Assembly: GCA_021405325.1 (NCBI GenBank)
Contig: QWII01000029.1
Coordinates: 1 to 64,000 of the forward strand
Reading direction: 5' to 3'
DNA from: Caldilinea sp. CFX5
GTDB taxonomy: Bacteria; Chloroflexota; Anaerolineae; Caldilineales; Caldilineaceae
Length of the DNA: 64,000 nt
Within the stretch, counting starts at the first letter, position 1. Every line of letters begins with the position of its first letter. Under the pieces are notes generated by a model. That model made no database searches, was not told the DNA's origin, and saw only the letters and a list, made by a program, of their open reading frames with translations. Below are positions 1 through 9,197 of this stretch, in pieces. Both the position numbers and the translations under genes were made by a program.

Positions 1-40
1 TTGATGGCGAAAAACCTGGTTTCTTTTACGCCATCCCGTA

Positions 41-688
41 CTAATTTGCGCCATGATCGACCCCCTTATCAGCGCTTTCATTCAGCAACAAATGGCGTAA
101 CTTCTCTAAACAGCGGGCGCGAGTCGGCCCAATGCTCCCTTCCGGCATCTGTAATGTATCGGCAATTTCGGCATACGAGGGGGATATTGCGTCAAAAAAG
201 AGCGCACGCACCAGATGTCGGCAACGACCATCCAACTTGGCCACGGCGCGATGGACGATGTCCTGCTCTTCCAGCAACAAAAGAGCCGCTTCCGGTGTGT
301 GTGGCGCCGCTGCTGTCTCCTCCAGCAATTCAAGCGATTGCGTCTCTTTTTGGTAGCGTAACCGTTGCAGGCAAGCGCGCCGGGTGACAGTGACCAACCA
401 GGTGCTGAAGCGGCGGTGGTCGCGCAGGGTTGTCAGCTTTTCCAATAAGATCAAACAGACCTCCTGAAAGATCTCTTCGGCAATGGCGGCGGGAAAGCCA
501 AACCGTAAGGGCACCGTGTAGATCAACCGACTATAGCGGTCGAGAAGGGCGCCCCACGCTTCTTCATCACCGGCCAGACAAGCAACCACCAATTGCTCAT
601 CATCTAGCAAGTGGCGTGGTTGGTGGTGTGGGGGAAGTTTGTCAATCAATGGCGCTGCTTCAAAGGCTACTGTTACTGAACCAATCAT
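41..688 (-). CDS. ECF-like RNA polymerase sigma factor
   Basis: A 215-residue sigma-70-family protein that would direct RNA polymerase to a set of promoters. Residues about 45-105 look like sigma region 2 (a helix with EEIFQEVCLILLEKL, then RRFSTWLVTVTRRACLQRLR), and residues about 150-205 look like region 4 (an HTH with SYAEIADTLQMPEGSIGPTRAR). There is no region 3, as in ECF factors. An in-frame start at 865 would add about 59 residues of poor quality, so I chose the ATG at 688, which is preceded by AGGA. No anti-sigma gene is adjacent, so its signal is unknown. The gene is divergent from the spermidine-synthase-like gene. Confidence 0.85.
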   Translation of the reverse strand: MIGSVTVAFEAAPLIDKLPPHHQPRHLLDDEQLVVACLAGDEEAWGALLDRYSRLIYTVPLRFGFPAAIAEEIFQEVCLILLEKLTTLRDHRRFSTWLVTVTRRACLQRLRYQKETQSLELLEETAAAPHTPEAALLLLEEQDIVHRAVAKLDGRCRHLVRALFFDAISPSYAEIADTLQMPEGSIGPTRARCLEKLRHLLLNESADKGVDHGAN

Positions 689-960
689 TGTCCTGTCTCG
701 ATGGAACCGTGTCTGTTTGTGTATAGACCAACTATAACAGAAAAAAAAGATGATAACAATGGGTAGCGACGTTGCAAGTATTTCAACTTGTTGACAAACT
801 GCGTACGTAAGTTGGATCAGTTGCCGCTTTTCTGAACGTGAACAAGGGCCACCCCTATCATACACCCCTTGAACTATTCATGACTCGCGCCCTATGGTAC
901 AATGGGGCCATGACCAGATGACAGCAGCAGGTGTCATCCGTAGCAAAAGTGAGAAGCTGA

Positions 961-2553
961 TTGAACTATCTATCGATCCTGGTCTTTGTGACCGGCGCCG
1001 TTACCTTAGGCGTGGAAGTCAGTGCAGCGCGCCTGTTGGAGCCGGCTTTTGGCAACAACCAATTGGTGTGGGCGGCGCTCATTGGCCTTATTCTACTCTA
1101 TTTAGCAATTGGGGCATGGGTTGGCGGTAAGCTGGCCGACCGCTTTCCCCACCGGCGTGGGCTAGAACTCACCGCCACCGTAGGCGCCTTGGGGGTTGGG
1201 TTGATTCCTACGGTGAGTCCACTGATTTTACGCTGGGCTGCCCAAGGGCTGGAAACCTTCCAAACTGGCCCGTTGGTTGGTTCATTGTTGAGTGTCTTCT
1301 TGCTCTTTAGCATTCCCATCACTCTCCTTGGCGCCGTCAGCCCGTGGGCCGTCAAACTGGCGCTGCGCGATGTGGCCCATGCCGGTCAAACCGCCGGTCG
1401 CTTATCGGCGCTAGCCACCATTGGCAGCCTGGTCGGCACCTTCCTGCCGGTGTTGTGGTTGATTCCCGCCTATGGCACGCGGTGGACTTTCTATCTTCTC
1501 GCGCTGGCGCCGCTTCTGGTGTTGGCGGTCGGCGCGCGGCGCGACAAACATCGCTGGGCGCCGTTGCTGGCTTTCGGGTTGGTGTTGCTGTTGGCGCTTT
1601 GGGCCAGCCCCGGCGCGTCCATCCGTAGCGCTTGGGATGATGGAACAACCGGCGCCATTATTTACGAAGACGAGAGTCTCTATAACTACATTGCTGTCCG
1701 CCAGTGGGGCAGTGAACATCACCTCAAACTCAATGACGGCGTTGGTATTCACAGCGTTTACCACCCTGATACGGTATTGAGTCTGGGCATCTGGGACTAT
1801 TTCCTGTTGGCGCCGCTCTTTCGGGAGTGTAGCTTGCAGAATGGCGGCTGCGCATCGGGTTTACTAGCGACGCCGACGCCCCAGGATCTGTTGATCATCG
1901 GGCTGGCTGCGGGGACGGTAAGCGAACTGTACACCAACATCTACGGCCCGCTCCCCATTACCGGCGTCGAACTCGACCCGCAGATTATCGACGTGGGTCG
2001 GCGTTATTTCGGCATGAGCCAGCCCAACCTGACGGCGATTGCCGGCGACGGTCGGCAATGGTTGGCGCAACAGCCGGCGACGGCGCAATGGGATGTCATC
2101 GCCATTGACGCCTACCGCCCGCCCTATATTCCGTTCCATCTGACAACGGTGGAATTTTTTCAGTTGGTGCGTCGGCATCTGCGCGATGACGGGGTGGTGG
2201 CGATCAATGTCGGTCGAACGGCGACGAACTACGAATTGGTCGATGCTTTGGCGACGACCTTGGCGCAAGTCTACCCGACGATTTATGCCATTGATGAACC
2301 GGGGCCGCCGGGAAATTTGAGCAATTCGCTGGTGGTTGCCACAGCTCAGCCAACCGCGCCGACTGTTTTTGCCGAGCACCTGGCGCGGTTGTCGGAGGAT
2401 CTACCGGCGGAATTTCAAGCCTTTGCGCGCCAAGCGGCCGGTCAAGTTCGCCGCTTGGCGCCGGCCGCGGACGCTGTTGTCTTTACCGATGATCATGCGC
2501 CGGTCGAGCAGGTGGTACATCGGATTATTTGGGATTTTATGCTTGGTCAATGA
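961..2553 (+). CDS. Membrane-fused spermidine synthase-like protein
   Basis: 530 residues. The N-terminal ~215 residues form six or seven hydrophobic helices like half of an MFS carrier. The C-terminal half is a Rossmann domain of the spermidine synthase/methyltransferase type: glycine-rich LIIGLAAGTVSELY (about residue 303), then the acidic GVELDPQIIDVGRRYF, then DVIAIDAYRPPYIP and a late FTDDHAPVE. Many bacteria have such fused SpeE-like proteins. Their substrate is mostly unproven, so polyamine transfer is possible but not shown. The start is a TTG at 961; there is no better ATG. The stop overlaps the next start (ATGA), so the two genes are translationally coupled. Confidence 0.85.
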   Translation: MNYLSILVFVTGAVTLGVEVSAARLLEPAFGNNQLVWAALIGLILLYLAIGAWVGGKLADRFPHRRGLELTATVGALGVGLIPTVSPLILRWAAQGLETFQTGPLVGSLLSVFLLFSIPITLLGAVSPWAVKLALRDVAHAGQTAGRLSALATIGSLVGTFLPVLWLIPAYGTRWTFYLLALAPLLVLAVGARRDKHRWAPLLAFGLVLLLALWASPGASIRSAWDDGTTGAIIYEDESLYNYIAVRQWGSEHHLKLNDGVGIHSVYHPDTVLSLGIWDYFLLAPLFRECSLQNGGCASGLLATPTPQDLLIIGLAAGTVSELYTNIYGPLPITGVELDPQIIDVGRRYFGMSQPNLTAIAGDGRQWLAQQPATAQWDVIAIDAYRPPYIPFHLTTVEFFQLVRRHLRDDGVVAINVGRTATNYELVDALATTLAQVYPTIYAIDEPGPPGNLSNSLVVATAQPTAPTVFAEHLARLSEDLPAEFQAFARQAAGQVRRLAPAADAVVFTDDHAPVEQVVHRIIWDFMLGQ

Positions 2554-4061
2554 AACAGCATGTTCGTCAGCGCGTTACCATTCATGATCGCTATCAGGTG
2601 GAGATCAAAGTCGAGTATCAACTGCTCCCCAGCCAACAGACGCGCTATACCATCAGCACCTATTTCTTTATTCCGCAAACGCTGGGCATCAACGAAGTAA
2701 CTTACCCGCCGGCCGAATTCTACCGCCGCATTCAAAATTACATCCGTCTGCGCACTCCACGCTTTACACCGCAAGCGCTGCTCGATGATCCGGCTTCACC
2801 GCTCTGTATTATTGAACGGATTATCCAAGAGTGGTCGTTTTTGGGCGACGGGCAGCAGCAGCGGCTGATCGACCAGTGTAAATTTCTGCGCGCCATTCTG
2901 CGCCGCACCTTAAATCGCTCTCTGCGCCAACAATGGCAATTGCTGGACCTCTCTGCTGAACGGGTGGAAGAGGCAGCCGTCATGTTTCGCCATCATCTCG
3001 CTACAGTAGAGACCATTTTGGATCGTTATCGCCAATGTGGTGTACAGATCAAACAGGGGTTAACCACCGGCAACATCGCGGTTGATCTGTTAGAGACTTA
3101 CAACCTGACCGATGAAGCGTTGAGTCTGGTGGTGGAAGAAAACCTGTTGCGGGCGATGACGCTGGCGACTACTCATCCACATCCATTGATCCGGGAGACA
3201 ACCAAAGCACAAATTGCCAATTACATCAGACGCGAAGTCGATTACCGGCGCCATCGCGGTTATGGTTCGATTTTGCAATTTGAGGGCGATAATGAACAGT
3301 ACCTTCACCGTATCTCGGCGTTAAAAAAGTATACTTCCAGTGTTCTCTATCTGGGCGCCTCAGTTTCACGCGAAGGGGCAACGGCTGAACAATTGCTCTT
3401 TGCGTTGGCTGCCGGCATCTCCATGTTTTTTGCCACAGTTGTCGCCTTTTATTTTCAGAGCCGCTATGGCGCCTTTACCTTTCCCGTTTTTATCGCCCTC
3501 GTTGTCGGGTATATGTTCAAAGACCGGATCAAAGAGTTAGGGCGTCTTTTGTCATTGCGGCTGTTACAAAGCCGCTACTACGACCGGCGTATTGAGATCC
3601 ATACCCTACAAGACAATCAACGGCTGGGGCGAATGCGTGAGAAGATGGTCTTTCTCAAGGCCGCCGAATTGCCGCCGCGTATCGTCGAAGAGCGCAATCA
3701 AGGCGTCATGTCGATCATTGAAAATGGGGCGCAGGGGGAGCAAATTCTTTGTTATACGCGCGATGTGGCCTTACATACCAAAGCCTTCGCCCGGATCTAT
3801 CCTGATGGCCCGCCGATCACGGGCGTCGCCGACATTCTGCGCTTAGATGTTCGTCCCTTTTTACACAAAATGGATGACCCCATTGAACAGCGCCTGGGGC
3901 TGGATGGTGATCGTCTCCGTACCGTCAAATGCGCTAAGGTCTACTATATTAATGTTGTCTCCGTCTACACCGTTGGCGGTACGAAAGAGCAGATTGTTTC
4001 GCAACGAGTGCGGGTGACGCTCAACCGTAAGGGGTTGATACGGTTACAAACAATGGGGTAA
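2550..4061 (+). CDS. Conserved membrane protein of unknown function
   Basis: 503 residues, and I do not recognise the family. The ATG at 2550 overlaps the stop of the spermidine-synthase-like gene by four bases, so the two are probably co-expressed. The first ~275 residues are soluble, helical and rich in Arg/Gln. Two membrane helices follow at about residues 280-325 (around FALAAGISMFFATVVAFYF and FPVFIALVVGYMF). A charged ~175-residue C-terminal domain comes next. Both soluble parts are likely cytoplasmic. The TAA stop is the first three bases of a palindromic insertion. Without that insertion the frame would run on for two codons to a TGA. Confidence 0.7.
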   Translation: MKQHVRQRVTIHDRYQVEIKVEYQLLPSQQTRYTISTYFFIPQTLGINEVTYPPAEFYRRIQNYIRLRTPRFTPQALLDDPASPLCIIERIIQEWSFLGDGQQQRLIDQCKFLRAILRRTLNRSLRQQWQLLDLSAERVEEAAVMFRHHLATVETILDRYRQCGVQIKQGLTTGNIAVDLLETYNLTDEALSLVVEENLLRAMTLATTHPHPLIRETTKAQIANYIRREVDYRRHRGYGSILQFEGDNEQYLHRISALKKYTSSVLYLGASVSREGATAEQLLFALAAGISMFFATVVAFYFQSRYGAFTFPVFIALVVGYMFKDRIKELGRLLSLRLLQSRYYDRRIEIHTLQDNQRLGRMREKMVFLKAAELPPRIVEERNQGVMSIIENGAQGEQILCYTRDVALHTKAFARIYPDGPPITGVADILRLDVRPFLHKMDDPIEQRLGLDGDRLRTVKCAKVYYINVVSVYTVGGTKEQIVSQRVRVTLNRKGLIRLQTMG

Positions 4062-4159
4062 CTACCAAGCCCTCAGCCCGCTCTTAGCCGGTCCGTGACC
4101 GGCGTCCTAAGCGCCGGTCACGGACCGGCTAAGAGCGGGCTGAGTAGTTACCAATGGGG
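4052..4159. mobile_element. Palindromic element, copy A, with direct repeats
   Basis: Left arm 4073-4104 and right arm 4112-4143 are perfect 32-nt inverted repeats around a 7-nt loop. The core is AGCCGGTCCGTGACCGGCG. The outer ends are TAACTACCAAGCCC (4059-4072) and GTAGTTAC. The octamer CAATGGGG flanks it at 4051-4058 and 4152-4159, which is consistent with a target-site duplication. A full-length relative lies at 26104-26197 and a diverged one at 63882-63976. No protein is encoded, so any movement would need a transposase supplied elsewhere. Confidence 0.75.
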
Positions 4160-4194
4160 AAGCTATGAGCGCTTGTTGCAACAAATGTTATTTT

Positions 4195-4223
4195 TTGACA
4201 ACGCTACACTTGTTTGCTACACT
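4195..4223 (+). promoter_or_regulatory. Strong sigma-70-type promoter
   Basis: TTGACA (4195-4200), a 17-nt spacer, then TACACT (4218-4223). This is near the consensus and faces a short stretch that ends in two terminator hairpins rather than a long gene. Confidence 0.65.
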
Positions 4224-4229
4224 CAAACC

Positions 4230-4413
4230 CAGTCGCGCTGGCGATTATCATTTGTTTTTGGAAGATCCAACCATGAGTTTAGCCGCCTGGCCTTTTGCCC
4301 TTTGCAAAAATAGCGATCCATTGCACAAGGGAGAAGTGTACCCAGTCGTCTAGAACAAATGTTTTAGTTTGTCACGAGCCGTGGGTGCCTTCTGCTATGC
4401 CCACGGCTTTTTT
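4230..4413 (+). ncRNA. Candidate small RNA, about 180 nt
   Basis: The stretch runs from the expected start of the 4195 promoter to an intrinsic terminator: stem AGCCGTGGG (4377-4385) with CCCACGGCT (4400-4408) and a following T run. It holds no convincing gene; the only reading frame is a 26-codon one from the ATG at 4272. I see no signature of tmRNA, SRP RNA or RNase P. It could be a regulatory RNA, a 6S-like RNA or a short-peptide mRNA. Assignment rests only on the promoter/terminator pair. Confidence 0.4.
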
Positions 4414-4460
4414 GATCCCTGCTTTTCTTCACACTCTGTTTGCGAAGAGTAACTGCTACC

Positions 4461-4493
4461 AGCCGTGGGCCTGCGATGCGCTCACGGCTTTTT
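4461..4493 (+). terminator. Second tandem intrinsic terminator
   Basis: Stem AGCCGTGGGC (4461-4470) pairs with GCTCACGGCT (4480-4489), followed by five T. The stem nearly repeats that of the terminator at 4377-4408, so the two are probably a duplicated terminator. Confidence 0.6.
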
Positions 4494-4500
4494 GTTATAG

Positions 4501-4551
4501 GGTTGGTTGGTTCGTTGGTTGAGCCTGTCGAAACCAACGAACCAACCAACC
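4501..4551. repeat. Inverted repeat with GAGCCTGTCGA loop
   Basis: Perfect 20-nt arms (4501-4520 and 4532-4551) made of GGTTGGTT-type units flank the 11-nt loop GAGCCTGTCGA. The same loop with different arms recurs at 9577-9635, 41554-41578, 61753-61807 and 63582-63638. Confidence 0.8.
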
Positions 4552-4700
4552 AACTCTCTACAACTCATTATTTTCCATTCATTCTAAGGAGAAAAACATG
4601 TTGCTATATCTATACGGAAACTGTCGGCTTTGGCTCAATCAACTGTCCTTTGCTCGCCTCTGTTTTGGCGGCAAGCGCTACCTGGCCTGGAGGGTTTCTC

Positions 4701-5495
4701 ATGCGCATCACCAGTTTACAAAACCCACGCATCAAAGAGGTTGTGAAATTACAGCAGCATAAATATCGCCGCCAACAAGGTAAGTTTCTGATTGAAGGCT
4801 ATCGCGCCTTGCAGCAAGCTGTGGTGCAGGGCTATCCGCTTGACACGCTTTACTGCTGCCCGGCGCTCTTCGTTGGCAACAACGAAGAGGCATTGATTCA
4901 GCGGGTCGCCACAACGGGCGCGCAGATCATTGAGGTAGCCGAAGAACCATTTCGCAAAATGAGTGTGCGCCCGCGTGATGATGGTCTGCTGGCCGTGGCG
5001 CCCCAACTGCAACGAACGCTGGCAACTCATCAACCCCACCGCGCTGGTTTTTATCTGATTGCCGAGGCAATCGAGAAACCAGGCAATCTGGGTACACTGC
5101 TGCGCTCTGCCGACGGCGCCGGCGCCAACGGGGTGATTGTCTGTGATCCCTGCACTGACATCTGGCACCCCGATGTAATACAGGGGAGCGTTGGCGCGTT
5201 TTTTGCCATACCCTTCTTCGAGTGTACAACGGCAGAGGCCATTGTCTGGTGTCGCCGGTGGGGTGTTCGCACCCTGGCCGCCACACCCCAGGCTGCACGC
5301 CTATACACCGAAGCCGATATGCAGCATTCTGTGGCAATTGTCGTCGGGACTGAGCAGTATGGTTTGAGCGAGAGCTGGTTGACGGCGGCTGATGAACAGA
5401 TCAAGCTGCCGATGTTCGGCACGGCAAATTCGCTCAATGTTGCCGTGGCAGGGACGTTGCTGTTGTATGAAGTGGTACGACAACGGACGGGTTGA
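4701..5495 (+). CDS. TrmH/SpoU-family RNA 2'-O-methyltransferase
   Basis: 264 residues. It would methylate a ribose in rRNA or tRNA using SAM. The N-terminal part (ITSLQNPRIKEVVKLQQHKY, residues 3-22) is the substrate-binding domain typical of these enzymes. The SPOUT domain follows, with the motifs EKPGNLGTLLRSADGAGANG, VVGTEQYGLS and the C-terminal LPMFGTANSLNVAVAGTLLLYE, which forms the trefoil knot. The frame is open further upstream, but ATG 4701 has GGAGGG seven bases before it and matches the family's N-terminus. A 54-codon frame with an AGGAG site (4598-4762) overlaps the start and could be a leader. The exact target nucleotide cannot be read. Confidence 0.88.
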   Translation: MRITSLQNPRIKEVVKLQQHKYRRQQGKFLIEGYRALQQAVVQGYPLDTLYCCPALFVGNNEEALIQRVATTGAQIIEVAEEPFRKMSVRPRDDGLLAVAPQLQRTLATHQPHRAGFYLIAEAIEKPGNLGTLLRSADGAGANGVIVCDPCTDIWHPDVIQGSVGAFFAIPFFECTTAEAIVWCRRWGVRTLAATPQAARLYTEADMQHSVAIVVGTEQYGLSESWLTAADEQIKLPMFGTANSLNVAVAGTLLLYEVVRQRTG

Positions 5496-5515
5496 GAGTA
5501 AAACAACAACGAATT

Positions 5516-5580
5516 GGGGAGCAACGAAACCTATACCAAATGGTGGAGCTATTTCGTTGGTCCCCTACTTTTTTGTTTTT
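5516..5580 (+). terminator. Hairpin terminator after the trmH-like gene
   Basis: GGGGAGCAACGAAA (5516-5529) pairs with TTTCGTTGGTCCCC (5552-5565) with one mismatch, followed by a T-rich tract. It lies between convergent genes and overlaps the 3' end of the ATPase gene. Confidence 0.6.
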
Positions 5581-7120
5581 TGTCTGCCTTCTTAACCCGG
5601 CGGCGACTTGGCTGCTCAAAGCGGGTCAGGATGATATAGGTGTAGATCTGTTTGCCGTCAATCGTGTCCGCAAAATAGAGGGTGTCCTCTTTACTATGGC
5701 GGTTGCTAAAGACGACATAATATCCTTCATTCAGCCCTTCGGTGGCAAGGTAGTCGGCGAGTTGTTGTTTGCCTTGCTCAAAGCGGGCCTGGGTCAGAAA
5801 CACTTTGGTCTCAATAATGTATTTCTTACTTTGGTATAAGAGCAAAAGATCAGTGCGTCCGCGCCCGCTTGGCACTTCGACAAAAGTTTCACCACCAACT
5901 TGTTCCAAAAAGAAATTGATAAAACCATCGAGCGAATAGTGCCAGGCGCCTTCCTTCAACTGTTCTGTGTCAACGGCATGAAAGCCGCGTCGTTGCACGT
6001 AGTCCCGGTATTTAGTCAAAATTGCCGACACATTGAGACCATCGGCAGTGACATAGCCGCGGAAGTTATCATGAACGGCCGTGAAATGGTGGATTTCCCC
6101 ATTCAGCGCCGGTCGGAAGGCGGCAATGAGCCGTTTGCCATAGAGCGGCACCGGAATATCGACCTCGCCGTCACGGTTATCAACAACGCCGTGAGCAAAC
6201 AAATAGGCAATGTCAGGATTGTCCACCGTAAAAGGAATCGGCGTTTCGCCAAAGAGGACGCGTAACATGAAGTCCCGTTTTTCCCTGGCCTTCTGCACAA
6301 TGTTGACAATATTTTTATCAAAGCGCTCAGTCAGGAAATGGCGCAACGTCGGATAGAAAGCCGCCATTGTCACCGGTTGGCTATGGTCGGGAACCATCTC
6401 CGTGACCAGATAATGACAGAGGGCGCAGACCAGCCCCGGTTGACCGGCGGTGTTTTCGTAAATGGTGCGAATAACCTCCGGAGCGAAGGGTTGGCCCACT
6501 TCGGCCACATACTGTCCGATGAGTTCCTGCACCTCGGCAAAGGTAAAATAGGGAATGCGCAGTTCATCCACCACGTTGAAAGGTGATGCCGAAGAAAGTA
6601 CTAATTCAGCAACCGTGCTAACCCCAACCAAGCTCATCGCATGAAGTTTGTGTGCAACGCGTTTTTGATAAAGGGCGCGGAACGTATGCATCAATTCACT
6701 CAATACTTCATGCGGTATATCTTCAAACTCATCAATGATCAAAACAATCTTTTGCGTGTTTTGGGTCGATGCTTCCATCCAGTAGAGCTGCAGATCAAAC
6801 TGATCGCCAATCTGTTGCTTGACATCGATCCCAAATTTGGCCAGTTCAAGTTGCAGCAATACTTGCAGGGCATAATAAAACTTTGCTCGTGGTAGCGTCT
6901 TTAAGCCTTCAAAGCTAATCCAAATCGGGATATACCCCTCCTGTTGCAACCGGCGCAAAAGCAATTGAAAATAGGTAGTCTTGCCCGATTGGCGGGGTGC
7001 AAAGATTGTGAAATAACGCCCCTGTTCGACAAGCGCCTTGCCTTTTGCGATTAACCCCTCACGCAGAACGGTATAATGTTTTTCAGGATCACAAGGGCCG
7101 GACGTGTTGAAGATGCGCAT
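5549..7120 (-). CDS. AAA-type ATPase with PD-(D/E)XK nuclease-like domain
   Basis: 523 residues. The Walker A loop APRQSGKTT is at residues 41-49 and Walker B IVLIIDEFED at about 125-134, followed by a winged-helix-like region. The last ~130 residues carry RTDLLLLYQ...YIIETK, the D...ExK pattern of the PD-(D/E)XK_9 fold. Proteins of this design (AAA-like domain plus PDDEXK_9) are common and repeated in Bacteroidetes and Chloroflexota genomes, and their role is not settled. A link to DNA or mobile elements is possible but unproven. The start at 7120 has AGGAAAG upstream. The gene stands alone, convergent with trmH. Confidence 0.8.
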   Translation of the reverse strand: MRIFNTSGPCDPEKHYTVLREGLIAKGKALVEQGRYFTIFAPRQSGKTTYFQLLLRRLQQEGYIPIWISFEGLKTLPRAKFYYALQVLLQLELAKFGIDVKQQIGDQFDLQLYWMEASTQNTQKIVLIIDEFEDIPHEVLSELMHTFRALYQKRVAHKLHAMSLVGVSTVAELVLSSASPFNVVDELRIPYFTFAEVQELIGQYVAEVGQPFAPEVIRTIYENTAGQPGLVCALCHYLVTEMVPDHSQPVTMAAFYPTLRHFLTERFDKNIVNIVQKAREKRDFMLRVLFGETPIPFTVDNPDIAYLFAHGVVDNRDGEVDIPVPLYGKRLIAAFRPALNGEIHHFTAVHDNFRGYVTADGLNVSAILTKYRDYVQRRGFHAVDTEQLKEGAWHYSLDGFINFFLEQVGGETFVEVPSGRGRTDLLLLYQSKKYIIETKVFLTQARFEQGKQQLADYLATEGLNEGYYVVFSNRHSKEDTLYFADTIDGKQIYTYIILTRFEQPSRRRVKKADKKQKSRGPTK

Positions 7121-7192
7121 TTGTCACTTTCCTGAAAGCAATCACGCTGACTCAACGACAAGCCTTCATTCTAGAAGACGCGACAATCGCTG

Positions 7193-8413
7193 TCAACCTT
7201 TGGACAATCGCGATGGTTCCTGCAAATAGACGATCTGTCCACCTACCACCGTCGCTGCCACCTGCAATCCTGCATCCAACAACACCAGATCCGCTTGATA
7301 GCCCGGTCGCAGGGCGCCATAGCGTTGCCCTAGCCCCAATGATTGCGCCGGGATGCGACTGGTAGCCGGCCAGGCGGCGGCCAGGGGGAGGCCAGTCGCT
7401 GCCATAAAGTTAATCAGCGCACGCTCCATCGTCAAGATACTGCCGGCCAGCGTCCCATCGGCCAGACGACAACTGCCGTCGCTGACCGTCACCGGCTGGC
7501 CCCCTAGCTCGTACTCCCCTTCCGGCAGACCGGCGGCGCGCATGGCGTCAGTGATCAACACCGTGCGGTCAACCCCTTTGCAGCGGGCCAACACATTCAT
7601 CGCTGCCGGGTGGACATGGATGTTGTCGGCGATCAACTGGGCGTAAATCTGATCGAGCGTCAACGTTGCACCTAACACCCCCGGTTTGCGATGATGCAGC
7701 CCGCTCATGGCGTTATAGGTGTGGGTCGCCTGGGTGACGCCGCGGTCGGCGGCCAGCACGCACTCTTCGTAGGTCGCATTGGTGTGACCCCAGACAACCG
7801 TGACCCCTTGTTGGCGCGCGGCGGCAATCAATTCCGCAGCGCCATCCACCTCCGGCGCCAGGGTGATCATCCGCACCGGGCCGGCGGCGACCAGTTCGGC
7901 AAATTCGGCCAAACTCGGCGGGCGAATATAGGCTGCCGGTTGAGCGCCAGGAAATTTTAAGCTGATGTACGGTCCTTCCACATGCACACCAACAAGGCGC
8001 GCCCCAGTCGTGATTTTCTCCCCCCACTGTCCGACCGCGGCCACCGCGGCTAGAATGGCGTCATGGGGCGCCGTCATGGTTGTCGCCAGAAAGGCCGTGA
8101 CTCCATGTTGGGCAAAAAAGGTAGCCATTCGTGTCAGCGCTTCCGGCGTGGCATCCATTGCATCGGAGCCGTCGCCGCCGTGGACATGCACATCGATAAA
8201 GCCGGGCAGAACAAAACAGCCCGTTGCATCTAAGGTCGCAACCGTGCCGTCCGCTGCTATGTCGCCGACACGTTGAATCTGATCGCTAACGGTCAGCACA
8301 TCACCTGTCACAAAACCTGCTTGGCCCGTGGCCGGCGGGTTGGCAGGCGCAAATTCTGCCGGCAGTAGACCGTGACGAAGCTGCAATGCAGTAAGCGCTA
8401 CAGAACTATTCAT
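7193..8413 (-). CDS. nagA: N-acetylglucosamine-6-phosphate deacetylase
   Basis: 406 residues. It removes acetate from GlcNAc-6-P to give glucosamine-6-P during amino-sugar or cell-wall recycling in the cytoplasm. Family motifs are all visible: the metal site [52 protein letters not shown] and the catalytic [11 protein letters not shown]. The ATG at 8413 overlaps the end of the nnrE-like gene by eight bases, which implies translational coupling; a TTG at 8419 is the alternative start. nagB is not nearby, so the product must feed an enzyme encoded elsewhere. Confidence 0.93.
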   Translation of the reverse strand: MNSSVALTALQLRHGLLPAEFAPANPPATGQAGFVTGDVLTVSDQIQRVGDIAADGTVATLDATGCFVLPGFIDVHVHGGDGSDAMDATPEALTRMATFFAQHGVTAFLATTMTAPHDAILAAVAAVGQWGEKITTGARLVGVHVEGPYISLKFPGAQPAAYIRPPSLAEFAELVAAGPVRMITLAPEVDGAAELIAAARQQGVTVVWGHTNATYEECVLAADRGVTQATHTYNAMSGLHHRKPGVLGATLTLDQIYAQLIADNIHVHPAAMNVLARCKGVDRTVLITDAMRAAGLPEGEYELGGQPVTVSDGSCRLADGTLAGSILTMERALINFMAATGLPLAAAWPATSRIPAQSLGLGQRYGALRPGYQADLVLLDAGLQVAATVVGGQIVYLQEPSRLSKG

Positions 8414-9158
8414 AAACAATCGCTATGCTTTCTTCACTGATGGTTAACGGCACAATGGTATCCTGGGCAAAGAGCGGCGGCACGTCCAACCCCAGTTCGG
8501 CATAGAGTTGGGGCGGCACGCTGATGTCGGCCAGGTAGAGATCGCCACAAGCTGCCGCGCCGGCAAGCAACCCCGCCTTGGGTAGCGCCAGGGTCATGGT
8601 GGCTGTGGCTTGAATGTGCGGCGTAAAAAGCTGACCGCTGGTTGTATCCAGGCCACTGGGGGCATCCAGGCTCAAAATCGGCGCCCGGTTGCTGTTGGCC
8701 AGTTGGATCAGATCGCGCGTCTTGCCCTGGGGCGCAGCACGCAAACCGTATCCGATCAAGGCATCAATGATGAGATCAGCAGGCGGCAACTCCCAGCCTT
8801 CTTCGGCCCAGGCCAGCGGCGCCCCCATCGCCTGCAGGATCGCCAACTGTTGCGCCGGCGCACCCTGATACTCGTCAACCGGATGGGTGAGGACAATCTG
8901 CACCCAGGCCCCCCAGTTGAGCAGATGACGCGCCGCTGTCAATCCCCCGCCGCCATTGTTACCCCGCCCCGCTAACACGACAATGGGGCGGTCGGCAAGC
9001 TCATTGTCCAACAAGTGCTTGGCCAACAGCGCCAGGTTTCGACCCGCGTTCTCCATCATTTGGAGTAAGTCAATTCGGTAGACTTCGCTCATCAGCCGGT
9101 CCACTTCACGCATCTGTTCCGTGGAGAGTACCGGGATGACCAAGGATGTTCTGTTCAC
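8406..9158 (-). CDS. nnrE: NAD(P)H-hydrate epimerase (YjeF N-terminal domain)
   Basis: 250 residues. It epimerises R-NAD(P)HX to the S form so that the damaged cofactor can be repaired. It matches the YjeF_N Rossmann-like domain: an N-terminal helix with [15 protein letters not shown], then [12 protein letters not shown], then the binding loop [19 protein letters not shown] and [11 protein letters not shown], and DAPSGLD. In many bacteria this domain is fused to the dehydratase NnrD. Here the protein ends after the epimerase domain, so NnrD must be separate. It overlaps nagA and lies 39 bases after the small Cys-containing gene. Confidence 0.88.
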   Translation of the reverse strand: MNRTSLVIPVLSTEQMREVDRLMSEVYRIDLLQMMENAGRNLALLAKHLLDNELADRPIVVLAGRGNNGGGGLTAARHLLNWGAWVQIVLTHPVDEYQGAPAQQLAILQAMGAPLAWAEEGWELPPADLIIDALIGYGLRAAPQGKTRDLIQLANSNRAPILSLDAPSGLDTTSGQLFTPHIQATATMTLALPKAGLLAGAAACGDLYLADISVPPQLYAELGLDVPPLFAQDTIVPLTISEESIAIVYE

Positions 9159-9197
9159 AGGCGTTTCCTCCTGCGCGACTAGACAGACTATTTCAAG

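Noticed and set aside
4598..4762. 54-codon frame with a good ribosome site overlapping the trmH start
   Set aside because: It could be a leader peptide, but it has no recognised motif and overlaps a real gene in another frame, so it is not listed as a CDS.
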